64,000 bases of DNA, from positions 17,644 through 81,643 of the forward strand of contig JABANN010000068.1 of NCBI GenBank assembly GCA_013115125.1. The letters run 5' to 3'. Position 1 is the first letter of the stretch; each line of letters opens with the position of its first letter. Position numbers and translations under genes: made by a program. This DNA is from Perkinsus olseni (Eukaryota; Perkinsozoa; Perkinsida). Shown here piece by piece: positions 33,841 to 45,774 of this stretch. The notes under the pieces were generated by a model. That model saw nothing but the letters and a program-made list of their open reading frames with translations, ran no database searches and was not told the DNA's origin.

Positions 33841-35424
33841 CACAGTAACCACCTCCCTCCTCCTGTCGTGGAGGAGAGTATCTCCTCTACAGTATCATCG
33901 CCCGCCGTGTCCAGCTCGAGTGCTGAGCCGAGTGAATCTTTGCCGTGCGAATCTTTGCCGTCCGACGTAAAGAGCAAAGAAATTGTTGAGCTCGGGACGA
34001 GCAGCGAGGAGGATGAGGAAGAGGAAGAAGTGAAAGATACGCCGAAGGAAAAGTCGCGAAAGAAGAAGCCAATGGTGGTATTGCCGACGTATATCACCGT
34101 CACTGCGCCACAAAATTGGGAGGTTGCGATTACAGTCGGCGTGTCGAACAGTGTTGTTGATGGGCATGCGGGCGATGAGAGCGGGTTGGTGAGGGAAGTT
34201 AAGAAAGGAGTGGTAGAGGCCATGCTGAATTGGAGGGAGGTATTAGTTGAGAAAGGAGTGGTATGGGAAGCTGAACGCTTCCCGACACGAGGGTATTTCC
34301 AGCTGGACTTCGCCGATAACACAGTCGCCACCGGCAAGATGATTTGTAAGATTTTGAGGTCGTTGAAGTCCGCTCAGGTGAGTTATGATAAGAAAACCAA
34401 AAAACTTGGCGGAGCGAATCAGACCAAAATTACATGGTTTCTATCCGACCTCGACGTCTCCGGCACGAATCTTAATCCGATGGAAGTCGGAGAAGTATCT
34501 TCTCTTTTGTCAAAGCTAAGCTCCGACCTCTGGCCATCAGTCCACTCTGTACCCCTTCACTTCAAAGCTCTCCGTCTTGCGAGGCTCTCGGCGGGCGGGA
34601 AGATGGCAGCCGCAGCAAAGTTGAAAACGGCGGGAGTTGATGTTGAAATCGGGAGAGGGGAAGTGCCTGAGGAGGACTTCCTGTTGGGAGCAGTCCCGAA
34701 GGAGAGGAGAGCACGGACGTTGGGAAGGAGGAGGAGGAGGGCTGGACGGCCGAGGCAAGCGGTGCAGTGGCGACCAATGAAGGGTGGTAGCGATTCTGAA
34801 GACGACGGCGTGAAAGATACGCTTATGCAGGCAGCTCGGTTTGAGTTGAGGTCGACCAGGGAAGATACACAAGTGAAAGATACCCCGCCGCCGCCTACGG
34901 CGGGAAGGTTTTCTCTTTCGCAGCTGCTGGGCGCTCAGACGGTCTATCAGAAGAACATACGGCAACCGTTGAGGGGGCTCAGCTACTTGGGAGCTCCCCC
35001 GCCTACAGAGCAGCGTCACGCGCCGCAAACTTACCCCATGCAGCGTCGCCCGCCACAAAATTATCTAGCCAACGATCATCATCGACCCTTCGAACAGCCT
35101 CGTAAGGCCTCGAGTCCCCCCAGTTCGACGACGGTCGATCGGACGGTATCAAATTTTGTGGCGACGATTTGCAAGGAGCGCCGACTGATAAGCTGGCCTT
35201 CCTCACACTTCGATGGTGAGGTCGAAAAGATATCTAAAATGATGGTTGAAAAATATTCGTGTCTTCTCAATCACGACGGTGGTTGGAGGAATTTGATTGA
35301 CCATCGGAGGGGGCGATTGGCTGAATGGATTGAAGAGAAAGTCGCAGCGCGGAAGGCGGCAAGAAGTTGCGAAAAAGTTGGTTACAACAGCGGAGCGAAG
35401 TTTCGTAAAATTGGATTGGGATGA
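33841..35424 (+). CDS. Unrecognised large protein, acidic N-terminus and basic C-terminus
   Basis: A continuous reading frame of over 500 codons to the TGA at 35424, by far the longest single exon on this strand. No ATG opens it, so it is an internal or terminal exon, likely joined across the family-A intron before it, perhaps to the RING/PHD gene. N-terminal part: Ser/Glu-rich with EEDEEEEE and a KEKSRKKKP patch. Middle: NWEVAITVGVSNSV, GYFQLDFADNTVATGKMICK. Then an Arg-rich stretch (RRRRRRAGRPRQ), then Pro/Gln-rich, then ISWPSSHFDGEVEKISKMM. The tripeptide KDT/EDT, encoded by AAAGATAC, recurs five times, and motif B is coding here (TAPQNW). No known domain was recognised; a nuclear protein is plausible. 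Confidence 0.6.
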   Translation, partial: HSNHLPPPVVEESISSTVSSPAVSSSSAEPSESLPCESLPSDVKSKEIVELGTSSEEDEEEEEVKDTPKEKSRKKKPMVVLPTYITVTAPQNWEVAITVGVSNSVVDGHAGDESGLVREVKKGVVEAMLNWREVLVEKGVVWEAERFPTRGYFQLDFADNTVATGKMICKILRSLKSAQVSYDKKTKKLGGANQTKITWFLSDLDVSGTNLNPMEVGEVSSLLSKLSSDLWPSVHSVPLHFKALRLARLSAGGKMAAAAKLKTAGVDVEIGRGEVPEEDFLLGAVPKERRARTLGRRRRRAGRPRQAVQWRPMKGGSDSEDDGVKDTLMQAARFELRSTREDTQVKDTPPPPTAGRFSLSQLLGAQTVYQKNIRQPLRGLSYLGAPPPTEQRHAPQTYPMQRRPPQNYLANDHHRPFEQPRKASSPPSSTTVDRTVSNFVATICKERRLISWPSSHFDGEVEKISKMMVEKYSCLLNHDGGWRNLIDHRRGRLAEWIEEKVAARKAARSCEKVGYNSGAKFRKIGLG

Positions 35425-38400
35425 TTGTGATGATGTTTTTCTTTTAAAATTCACTACTGCTTGTATTATTTTCTTGTTTCTGGAGATTATCGTCCAGCGT
35501 TAGTTAATTTCGTGGTGCGGTGAAGGCTGGTCGATACTCTTTTACTGTGTCTCTCTGAGAGACTCTCTCATATTGGCCCGTATTTTTCGTCAGTCGCGGA
35601 CTGGTTCTACATACTCGTGCCGAAACAAAATCCACTAAACCCTACGCCGGGTACTACGACGCCCTCAACAATGTGCAAGAGACTAAGTGGATTATTGCCA
35701 ACTCAAATTGTGTTGCCTTATCCCCGCGTCGGTGACGCGGGGATAACCCTCGAGAGTAACGGCGTTCCGTTCTGAGAGTACTATTCTTCAAGAATAATTC
35801 TTGTGGCAAGGGTTATCCTTGAACAAGGACCGTTTATGTGCGCAACTGCGTAGGAAGCACAATCGACTATGACCAACTGGCGTAAAGAATACCGAGGGCA
35901 ACATCGTTCACAGCCCTGACTCAGGGCCCCTGAGCAGCATACGTAGTTCATGCATAATGGTGCTCAGGGGCAAGGATGGCCGACAAATCTTCGGCCAGGA
36001 TTTGTGTAACACAGAAATTTTCTTTCTATGTTTTTCTTCAAAAAACATTGACCTCATAATCTTCAAGTTGGAGATTTCACACATGACCGGATAACGCACA
36101 TCGCCTTCTAGCCAGTTTTTATTCCTTCAGCCCAAGTATCCCTCTGGATTCATTGCCGGAGTGGTTGGCAATTGAAGTGCTGTAGCGAAGAATATCAGAT
36201 ATTCAGACCGCACTGCCAAAGCTGATTCGCTGATTATTCTTCATCCTCCCTGAAATTGAAATCCTGCACTTCTCGGAATAGTACCCGAAAACAGCAGCTC
36301 CGAGCCGCCGGCCCACCAGACAGCTAAGATCGAGTATCGAGCCTGCGGATTGTCCTAAGGTGTTTTTCTCCTGGTAGTCAAAAGTAGCTCCGGATTCCTA
36401 TCCGCATCGGCAGGTACCCCTACATAGATGAATAACGCTTGCGGATGAGCTCCGGTATGACACTGGGGCAGGTAATCAAATCAGTGGAGGCCGACGTCCT
36501 CATCATAACGAGGCCGAGCTTGCTCAGGTGACCATGGAACATAGCAGGAACTTTCAGGGCCTGAACTTCAGGATAGGCGTCGAAGGGCGAATCGGCAAAC
36601 TGCGGGGAGGTTAGAGAGCAAAAATGCAAGACAACTTGATTAGAACGGAACACCTATCTCACAAACTAAGCGGATTTGGGAGTGATATCGCGATCGGATT
36701 GCGGCGATCCATAATACACGAAGAGTGCATGAAGGCCCCTCATTGAGAGTCTCAATGAAGAGGAGAGAGAATAATAGGCAACTGGTCGTGCAATTATTGG
36801 TATTGGCTGATGATTGGCTTCCTCTGTAGGACTCCGGCTTGGAAAAACGGACTTGTCTGCAGGGGTTCACCGGAGTATCGCATATGTGACCGAAGAAAGA
36901 GGTCGAATGAAGGAATTATATCAAGGTCCCACGGTCAACTTCCTGTCTTCCGCTGGAGAGTGAGAGGCTCTCACTGAGAGGAAAAAGGCTCGCGACGCTG
37001 CCCTCGACGGCGAGAAATTACGTCGAACTTACCATCGGCTTTTTGTTCTGTTCAACAAAAAGCTCAGAGAAAATAACCGAGAACGATGATGTTTCGAGAT
37101 TGCTGGGAGATTAACGATGAGGTTGAGGAATAAGATTGCCACCCAAGTGGGTCCGGCTCACTAAACTAAGTGACTTGAATGAGATGTGTAAATTGAGTCA
37201 GTTTCATTGCATCTGAGGCTCAGGAGAGTTTGCTGGACACATACAGATGAAAAAAACTCTTCGAAACAGAATCAAGTATCACCCTGTGTGGAGAACATAG
37301 TAAATCTGAGATCACCGGTATATACAGTAGAAGTTCTTAGTCTCTCCTCTCAGTCCTCCTCCTTGTCGCATAGTCAGTGACACTGGGTTAGTGTACACTA
37401 AGCGTGTACCGAATCGCAGTTTTCACTCTAAAATAGTGCACCGACGTAGTTTCTAGTTCTCTCTCAGTTTCCGTTTAGAGTTTCTAGTCTATTGATAGCA
37501 TGGTTGCTCAATGGCCCCCTTATCCAGCCGGCTCAGACAGTCGCGGCGATGAAAGGAGAGCGGTGGTGGCCAGAGAGGTGTGGAATCTTCGTGCTTGCAA
37601 GCCGCAAGTTGCAGCTCGATGGCCTCGATATGTATGCTTGGTAGGTGGCGCCAATGGATATTGTTGTGATCCCCAAGGAATCCTTGGCAAGGATCCTGAG
37701 GAGTCCTCAGGGGGGACTTCCTAGGGAAGTCTTCCCTCGAAGTAGAAGACGAAGGCAAGCCGAGATATGAATGCCACAGCGAAAGAGTGTTAGGGCGGGA
37801 GGATCGATCTCAATGTACAGTCCGGATATGAGGAGGGCTGTAACATGCGGATTGTTGTATACTCGGGACGTGAGATAGGTATTAGCCCGGCGGTCGTCCC
37901 AGGCCCTTGCCCACAAATGGACTACAGTGAGAGTACAATTCAGAGCGTCGTGAACCTCTGCGTTCACGATGCCCATCGAAGTGCTCTCAAAACATGCCGC
38001 GAAGTCCTAACAAACGTGAGAACGGTAAAATCAACCCGAAATTGAGCGTCACTCAACTTCCGCTTCTCAGAACGTCGCTACTTTCACTCGGCTAAAAACC
38101 TCGGAGATTACAAGGGCACTCTCGGTGTAGTATCAATCAGCTTGATTGATACTCCAGCGCCGGCGAATGAGCGGGACGAGATAAGAGCGAAACTCCCGTT
38201 TTAGATTTTCGGAAGACTTTCCCAAGAAGGACTCCTTCTGAAGGAAGCATTGGGTTTGCTACCCTGAAGTGAAGATTGGTGTCAACACTAGGGTCAACTA
38301 GGGTTAACAATAGCATCTCTAACGTTGGCGATGAAGGCGATGCAATAGACGTGGATGACACTAAAAGTGGTAGAGCCGATGACCCTCAATTACCACCGCA

Positions 38401-41052
38401 GGCTCCATAGGGTGATAGAGAGGAGACCAACAGCTGGTTCAATCAATGTTGACGATGGCCTGGCACTGACTGCCAGTCAGTGACTGAGGAAGAAGAGAGA
38501 GTGCGCAAAATTATTCTCAGGAAGATAACGAAGAAGCAGCAATAGGAGTATGAGAAGAGGTTCTCTTCTCTTCGAGAGAAGAGCGAGTGCGAAGGCTACT
38601 GAGAAGAAGAAGCGAAATATGTAGTGTAGGTCGAAAGTTTCGAATCGACCACCCGTCACAGTTTCGACTCGAAACTGTGACGGTCAAACTGTCTTGACAG
38701 TAGTGTAATGACAGTGATAGTCACGATGTCAGGCTGATGTCAGTGACATTGTCAGCACAGTTAGCCCGGGAAGACGTCACAGTGATGTCTTGTATTCGCC
38801 TGGAAGACCCACATTCTAGCAGTTGAATGATGCTTCTGCCTTCTGGCTATGAGCTTATCTACCCGGGTCTCGGTTAGAGCTTTACAATTGTCCGGACTGC
38901 GGGCTAGTAATTAGGCAAATTCCCAGCCCGCGCTCTGGTCCGAGCTACTGGTTCACAGTTTTGTGCTCGCCCGGGCCGCGGTTTTGTATAAACCGTTAGC
39001 TCTGGCCAGCGTATCATCCTAATCCGCCTGTCCCACTCCTCTGTGCATGCCATGCACTGCATGGCATTGCACAAGAAAAGGAAGAAGAAAAGCTCACCTC
39101 CCGTCACAACTCTTCTGTCTACTCGTTTCGGATGTCACTGTTGTCATGTTAATACCCATGATCCGCTGATGTAACATCAGTGATGTTAGTGACGAGTAAC
39201 GATGATTCATCGTTACTTTTTCTGTGTAAAGAAGGCCGTTGTTTTACTGAGGGTGAAACCATCGCGGCAGGGGGGCGTAGTCACACAACCCTGCACTACC
39301 CAAGCTAGTGGTTTCCCATGATGATTCTGGTTCTAACTGCGGTACGATCACCAACCTCTGAAGTGATAGATTGTGCACGGCAGTCACGAGGAGTGGTCCT
39401 GCGGAGACGAACCACCTTCCAACTGTCTTTCTTTTCGGTTTCTTTATGCTACACCGCCGTGAGTGGGTCTGCGATATCCCACGTGATCCACCCGTCGCCT
39501 TTCGGGGCGGAATTCAACCCTCCCAGTGGGAGGCTCCCACCCTTAACCTGAACCGAGTCTGCGGGTGAGCCATGGTAGCCCTGCCATAAGGGGTCCCAGG
39601 CTGAACGAGTCAAGCGTTTGCGTGCATGCGTGTTCGCACGCCCAGCACTCCGGTGCAATGGCAGATGGACCGGTGTTGTTCCCTTGCCTGTTGTCTTCAA
39701 CAAAAACACGTGGCGCGTGCCCTGTTCAGGACTGAACTTCAGGTATGCCATAACCGTCCCTTTCTTCCAGTCCCCGCAGTCTGAGGCTTCATTACTTTAT
39801 TACCCCGACGCATTACACCGTTAACACATTCCAGCCGGATTAAATAATACTCACAGCGGAAAGAGAAGACCCTGAGAATTCTGCTGCGTACGGAAGGGTC
39901 GTACTACATTACTCAGTCAGTAATACTCACGGTGAGTAACTCACCCATGTGCGTCGTTTGCCGAACGACTGACTCGCCGAAGACATCCAACATGGGGGAA
40001 AAGTGACGGCTAAGCGAAACATTTGTGCATCGCGGACATTGCAGAAGCGCCGACATCCTGCGTTTGGACAACAGAATAGCTTTCTTGCAAAAAGCGGCTT
40101 TCACCGTCGTAGATCGCAACAATTGCAAAAGTTAAAGTTGCGAAAGCACGGCCACGTTGCAAAAACCACTTCACCCGTGGTGGTCCGCGAGCCCGGATGC
40201 GGGAGAGAATATGCTTCGCAGTCAGCGGCAACGAGCACACGGTTGGCTGGGTGGAACTGCCTAGGAAATCACCGGCTTGAGAAGACAGCGCAGCGAGAAA
40301 ATTTTTCGGGTTGCAAATTTTTCCTGGAAAAATTTGAAACAAATAACAGATAACCCGTAGCATAGACATCAAAGAATGTGGGCGCTAGTGTCCCTGTTTG
40401 TGACGCTCAGCGTCAGACGCTAAAGGGATGACTTACGACACAAGTCAGTGTCACCTGCTTCTCCGAAAGACTCGCCTGGCTTCGCAAAGGCTACGATGAA
40501 ATTTTTGTGGAGGTGAGCAATCTTCCTGTTTTACCAGCGTTAACGAATGAAATAGGATTAACATTCTCCCGGAGTCAGTCTCGGGGGGGGACATTTTCCG
40601 GGGGACATCACCAAATAGGACAAAGGTTATGTCCCGCAGCTTGCCATGCTGAGCTTGACTGAGGCCTTCCTTTCCGCCTTCAGCGTCCGTGAGGATAGCG
40701 TGGATCAACACTCTCTTCACTCTTGCTCGGTCATCTGTTATACTCTCCTTCCTTCGGAACGCTATTCGGGCATATCAGTTCCACCGAATCGCTTGAGTCA
40801 TAGGCTGTGACCCGACCCCTGCGACTGCGTGCTGTCGTGTACGCAGGCGTTAAGGCGATGAATGAGGGCCATCACAACAGCTTAGGGTTCTCTTTAAGAG
40901 TGACACTCTTCTGGGTTTCTCTTCTGGGTTTGGTGACACTCGGGGGAGACAGCCAAGAGGTCGCCTAAGCTTGGTAGATAATCCTCAACTCATCTGCATA
41001 AGTCAAGGACAATCTCCTTATCAGCTCGCCGTTGCCCTTATTTACAGTGTGA
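35425..41052. other. Long gene-poor region with many small palindromes
   Basis: No gene could be supported over 5.6 kb. ORFs such as 36420-36653 (minus, FDAYPEVQALKVPAMFHG), 37500-37724 (plus) and 39449-39751 (minus) read smoothly but alone, without domains or splice partners. Perfect palindromes include CCCCGCGTC-GGTGACGCGGGG near 35728, GTCACAGTTTCGA and its complement at 38655-38681, and GTAACGATGA/TTCATCGTTAC at 39196-39215. Motif B occurs at 35506. Degenerate transposon DNA is likely but unproven. Confidence 0.4.
38655..38681. repeat. Perfect 27-bp palindrome
   Basis: GTCACAGTTTCGA, one central C, then TCGAAACTGTGAC. It is followed over about 120 bp by more GTCA/TGAC repeats (CTGTCTTGACAG, GATGTCAGTGACATTGTCAG). 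It may be a cruciform or a protein-binding site; function unknown. Confidence 0.75.
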
Positions 41053-42244
41053 ATGAATTTTCCCCTACTGCTACCGTTTTTGTGGTGGATGGCCACTCAA
41101 GCTCTGGTAGCCGTTACGGCTCAGACCCTCGCCAAATTCGCTCACTACCACCCAGCCTACACCATCACGTACGATTTTACTGAAGATGGTTATATCTCTT
41201 TGGTATTTGAGGTCCCTCAAGAGGCCTCACCGTTCTATTTTGGCAGCATGCAACTGAGCGGAGGCCCCGATACATATGACATCGACTTCCTGAACCCGGA
41301 TAAAGGGCTCAAAGCCCTATACGATGGCATCCGCGACCAATTCCCTCTTATTGACATCAAGCCGGGGGATTTGACTACTCTGACGGTCGTCGACGAAAGA
41401 GTCTTTGCCCACCTTCAGGGTCGGAAGATAAAGCTCGAGAGATGGTCATTCCCTGCTCCTGGTGTCTTCGAGTTATACTTACCTGGGCCCGAAGAAGTCG
41501 AGTTCATATTCGAGATAACAGCTCACGCGTTTGGGTTGGTGAAGTTAACCCTAACTTGTAAGAATATGATAGAGCAAGGAGGCCCTGGTATCTCTGATGC
41601 TGTGACTGGAACTTTTGCTCTCACCGAGCAGTCTTCGGGTTCCCCTAACCCATGGTTTGAGCTTGAGGATATAACAAACCCGACACTGCCTCCCTCCGAT
41701 GAATTCCCCACCTTGGAGCCGCTTCAAGAAGCTTTTCGGGCTAGCTGCGCTTACCCAAATCCGTCTGATGACGACTTTAAGCTTGTGGTCCCCTTTTCTC
41801 CCGACACCGTTTATATGCAGGCTTACACTTATACAGGAGAACTCTACCCTCTCACAAGGATCAGCCACACCCTTCCCCTTGGCGTATTCACGTATATGGA
41901 AGATGTGGACCCCTTCACTCTGGTGCAATACATTTTTGCGGACCCTGTCGGTGTGAACATACAGAGTCTGTAGTCTGCCCAGAGTCTGACGTTATCTCCA
42001 CTGGATATCTGGATACTCGACTTTGCCATCGGGATGGCGGTCAGGTATTTTGTATTGAGGGCACGGGGACATCTGGAGATCAAACTTCTGACACTTTGGC
42101 CATATGTAGGGAACGATGCCCTGGCTCTCGTCTCGCTGAGGGAATCAGCTTCCACTGGCCCAGTGGCCCTGGGTATTCGCCCCCACGCAAGACGCTATTT
42201 ACGTGCCGTTTGAGGAGACAACACTACGAATTGAAAGCGACTAA
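41053..42244 (+). pseudogene. Secreted-protein paralogue 1, frameshifted
   Basis: The ATG at 41053 opens a signal peptide (MNFPLLLPFLWWMATQALV) and a 306-codon frame with KFAHYHPAYTITYDFTEDGY, FYFGSMQLSGGP and LYDGIRDQFPLIDIKPGDL. It aligns along its length with the paralogue at 43995-45200. The frame stops at 41973, but homology resumes in another frame (CHRDGGQVFCIEGTG, LAICRERCPGSRLAEGISF) and shifts again near 42172 to end DAIYVPFEETTLRI before TAA at 42244. Two frame breaks against an intact sister suggest decay; an intron is an alternative for the first break only. The family is not recognised and may be lineage-specific and secreted. Confidence 0.65.
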
Positions 42245-42903
42245 AAGGATCAGTAATTTTGATGCAGTAGATGATGGCGTGGTGAAGCCGGCCGAAGCTA
42301 TTTCTCTTGAGCTGGACATTTATGATCTTGATTCACTATGATGAGCAATATCACCGGAAAATGTATTTCATGAGAGTCCCCTAACACGGTCTCTCACACT
42401 TAGCAACTCAGTCTATGGGTCGCAGGGGTTTTGAACAAAAGGTGATGTTGAGTTACCAGTGCTTGTCAAGTGCACGCCAAACAGCCTGTTTGAGGCAGGT
42501 GTGACACCAACCGTGACACTTTTAAGCCAGTACTCTCGTAAGGGCGTCCAAATCAGTAATCTCTAAGCCTCGGAAGGCTTGGTTGGTATTCCCGACCCGA
42601 AAGTTCAAAAGTGTCAGATTCTGACACCCTTCGACTCCGAGAGTGTCAGAGTAATTGGCAGAAGTCCGGCCCCCCACAGTCAGAATAATTTAGCTTCAAG
42701 TCGTTATTGATTCCAACTGGGAAATCTGGTCCACCTTCGGGCTATTCGTTCTCGGCATTAGACTACTCACCGTGATAATACATGTACGAGTTGCCAACAA
42801 TCCAATGCCCGCTACAGGATTTTTCAGTTCCATGTCTTATTGATATTACAGTAATAGTAATATCATATTGCTTCTCACGTTTTGCATTTAAGTAATTTCA
42901 TCC

Positions 42904-42972
42904 GTGTGAACTCATCCGAGTAATTTCATCATTATGCACCATAATGATAGAAGTACTCGGATGAGTTCACAC
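42904..42972. repeat. Long imperfect hairpin
   Basis: GTGTGAACTCATCCGAGTA pairs with TACTCGGATGAGTTCACAC, with an inner second stem ATCATTATG/CATAATGAT, leaving a loop of only a few bases. The total stem is about 28 bp. It may be a small foldback element. Confidence 0.75.
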
Positions 42973-43332
42973 TGGGATAATTTGTGACACAGCATAATTT
43001 ATGCTCCGCATTTCGTAGCATAGCAAGGGAATGCAACAACAATGAAACACAGCTTTTCGCCCGGGCTCCCCTCGAGGCTGGTTTTTGCTTCATATACTTT
43101 TGTAGTATCGAGTTCGTTTAGGTAGACGCCCCACAGACTGATGATCACAGATCTCCAAAAAGAGACGAAACCTGCGCTTACTCTATCCTGCACTGAAGTA
43201 GTCACGTTCATAGCTATGCAGGAATAATGTCGAAACGACGCATAATAGGACCGACTTGAGTCAAGTTACTTGACTGCTATAACATATAACTTATCTCGCT
43301 TCCAGATTCTCGAAGATCCACTCTATTACAGT

Positions 43333-43381
43333 GTCCGCCCATTAGTCGGTACAGTGTCACTGCACCGATTAATGGGCGGAC
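43333..43381. repeat. Inverted repeat, 24-bp arms
   Basis: GTCCGCCCATTAGTCGGT plus ACAGTG pairs with CACTGCACCGATTAATGGGCGGAC with a one- or two-base mismatch and nearly no loop. Position and style are like the hairpin at 42904. Confidence 0.7.
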
Positions 43382-43994
43382 TTCTCATCACGGCCCTTCT
43401 GTCTACTCGTTCTAGTGTCACGGGTCATTCCCGATGTATATGGTGACCATACTATGGTCCAGCTGCGGATGGGCCACCGATCGACTGGAGTGAGACTGTC
43501 GCCTATCGTCACACACAGTGTGGGTCCATCATTGCTTTGTGTATGTTCGTCATTCCAACACATTCCATTGCAATAGCGGGGAAGTTTGCGGTGATCGGTA
43601 GACAGCCGCCCCTGTCTCCCGGAGACAGTCTCCGACGGATACTCTTCGCGGGACACGACCGAGTGTGACATAGCTTGGAAGCCCACATCGCGAGTTCCGA
43701 TCTCCTTCGCATCCAAGAGCTGTAAGTACCTTTTTGAGAAGTACCCTTTCTACCATTTCTCACCCATCCACCCTGCTGTCCTTCCTCCGAGACTTCGTTC
43801 AAGGTTAATTTCAACCCAAATAGCCGTGACCAGAATCTGCGTCAGCGTACCGCCCTGCACGCAAGCGTCACTTAAAGGCGTCCAACGCTGAGTTTAATAT
43901 CGCCTTGCATGCTGCACATTGTGGCAGGGGAGAGAGTGTTGAGAACTTCGGTTTGGCTTGGTGAATACCCTCCATTCGCTCTACCCCGGCCGCG

Positions 43995-45200
43995 GTGGTG
44001 CCTATCCTTAGTTCATCATTGACCTTATACTTCATTTTCGATGAATTTTCACCTACTACTCGGAGTAGTCTACTCCCGTCGTTGTGGTGGATGGCGGCTC
44101 AAGCTCAGACCTCAGGCAAATTCGCTCACTACCACCCAGCCTACACCATCATGTACGATCTTACTGAAGATGGTTACCTCTCGGTGGCCTTCGAGGTCCC
44201 TTACAAAGAACCGGTGTTCTACTTTTCGGGCATGCGCCTTAGTGGAGGCCCCGGCACTTACAACGTCGACTTCCTCAGCCCTGATAGGGGAGTTGAGGCC
44301 CTCTACGATGGCATCCGCGATCACTTCCCAGCAGCTGACATCAAACCCGGAGATCTCGCCACGCTGACGAGCGACGATGATGGTGTCTTCACCGTTTTTC
44401 AAGGTCGAAAAATACAGTTCGAAAACTGGTCGCCATTCCCTAATCCTGGTCTTTTTGATGTGACCTTGCCGGGGCCTGAGGGGTTCTACTTCAGAGTCAA
44501 GTTATCAGAGACTGAGTTTGTGAGGATAACCGCCACTTGTAACAACTTGAAGCAGCAAGCCGGCGAGGATGCCACTATTAATGTGGTCCTGGAGCTCAGT
44601 CCTCGCCACCCCGTAGGCTCCGACGATGCATACTTCGAACTCAAGGACCCTAAAGACCCCCCTTTTTTCGCTCGGTACCCTACTTTGAAGTCATTTCAAG
44701 AAGCGCTTGCGGCTAAATGCCCTTACCCGAATCCCTCAGAAGAAGACTTCAAAGTATTGTCCACATTCTCACCCAACACCATCCTCATCCAGGCCTTCGC
44801 CAGCACAGGAGAGCTCTACCCTCTCACAAGGAGTAGATACTTCCTTTCGCCCGGAGTGTACTCTTACACCGCGGACGTGGCCCCCTTCGCTACACTCACA
44901 TACCGCCTGGAGGAAGCTACTCGACTGAACATCGATTGCTCGTGCTCGGGGTCCGCTGTCACCACCAGTGAACTTCACGTTCCCTACCCCTGCCGTCGGG
45001 ATGACGGTCGAGTCTTTTGTATCAGTAAGAGGGGGATTACTGGTGATTTCACCTCCGAGAAGCTAGCCTTGTGCAGACAGCGATGCCTAGGGTCACGACT
45101 ACTTGAGGGAATCAGCTTCGATTGGTTCTTTGCTCCCACCAAGGATGCTATGTACCTCCCGTTTGGGGACACACCACTACGGATTAAGCGATCCGCGTAG
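43995..45200 (+). CDS. Secreted protein, paralogue 2 (intact)
   Basis: Single-exon 401-codon frame to TAG at 45200. It shares KFAHYHPAYTI, YDLTEDGY, GGPGTYNVDFLSPDRG, LYDGIRDHFPAADIKPGDLA, YPNPSEEDFK, STGELYPLTRS with paralogue 1, and a C-terminal Cys module (CSCSGSAV, CRRDDGRVFCIS, LCRQRCLGSRLLEGISF). Beta-strand alternation suggests a beta-sandwich. The N-terminus is awkward: the ATG homologous to paralogue 1 (44041, MNFHLLL...) is in another frame, so the signal peptide is either from MVPILSSSLTLYFIF (43995) or interrupted by an 18-bp insertion. The family is unknown to me. Confidence 0.6.
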   Translation: MVPILSSSLTLYFIFDEFSPTTRSSLLPSLWWMAAQAQTSGKFAHYHPAYTIMYDLTEDGYLSVAFEVPYKEPVFYFSGMRLSGGPGTYNVDFLSPDRGVEALYDGIRDHFPAADIKPGDLATLTSDDDGVFTVFQGRKIQFENWSPFPNPGLFDVTLPGPEGFYFRVKLSETEFVRITATCNNLKQQAGEDATINVVLELSPRHPVGSDDAYFELKDPKDPPFFARYPTLKSFQEALAAKCPYPNPSEEDFKVLSTFSPNTILIQAFASTGELYPLTRSRYFLSPGVYSYTADVAPFATLTYRLEEATRLNIDCSCSGSAVTTSELHVPYPCRRDDGRVFCISKRGITGDFTSEKLALCRQRCLGSRLLEGISFDWFFAPTKDAMYLPFGDTPLRIKRSA

Positions 45201-45774
45201 GCCCCTGCAGCAGCGACATGGCAAGTGAGGAATCGGCCGAAGTTTTTTTCTGATTCTTTTTGGTGTAGAATATTCACGATGTTTTTCACTACAAGAACCA
45301 TTTGATTACTATCTGATATTTCATGATATTCGCCCACTGCGATCTTTCACAGTTATCAACTCCGCGTATGGGTTGCGAGGTGTCTCGCCGAAAGATGCTG
45401 TTGAGTGCTCATCAGTATCGGGCAACCGTCTGCCGGAAGGAGCCCAGCTGGTCAGGCGCTAGAGATGAGCCACCAAGGTAGGCCTAGTTCGAAATTGCAA
45501 TGATGCTAGGTAGCTACTATAAACGAGAGAGTATCTCGGGGTTCAGGCCGGTCCCAGGGCTTCGGGGTTTGCTGTCCGAGCCGGGCACATCCGCCTGCTC
45601 TATTGTGGGGCTAATTGCTCTCAGAAGCACTTACCGGGACAGTACATGCAGTTGGGCATCCACTCTGCCACAGGGTTGATCGAGTCTAGTAGGAGTGCCG
45701 TGAATGATGATCTCTCGACCGCTGAGCCACGAAATGACGACGGTGTTCAGCGGCTGAACTTCAGCCCTTTCCTC

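Larger units (their letters stand above)
42245..43994. other. Spacer between secreted paralogues with long hairpins
   Basis: No gene is supported. Two strong inverted repeats are listed separately (42904-42972 and 43333-43381). GTGTCAGA-type repeats occur near 42600-42650. The minus-strand ORFs at 43369-43814 have no domain. Confidence 0.4.

Noticed and set aside
34537-35058. 173-codon minus-strand ORF (and 33822-34337)
   Set aside because: Antisense shadows of the 33841-35424 plus-strand ORF; Ser/Thr/Pro-rich complements of acidic and basic coding stretches.
41053-45200. Bacterial-style operon of secreted proteins
   Set aside because: The genes are 1.7 kb apart and lie among genes with GT-AG introns; no Shine-Dalgarno logic applies.
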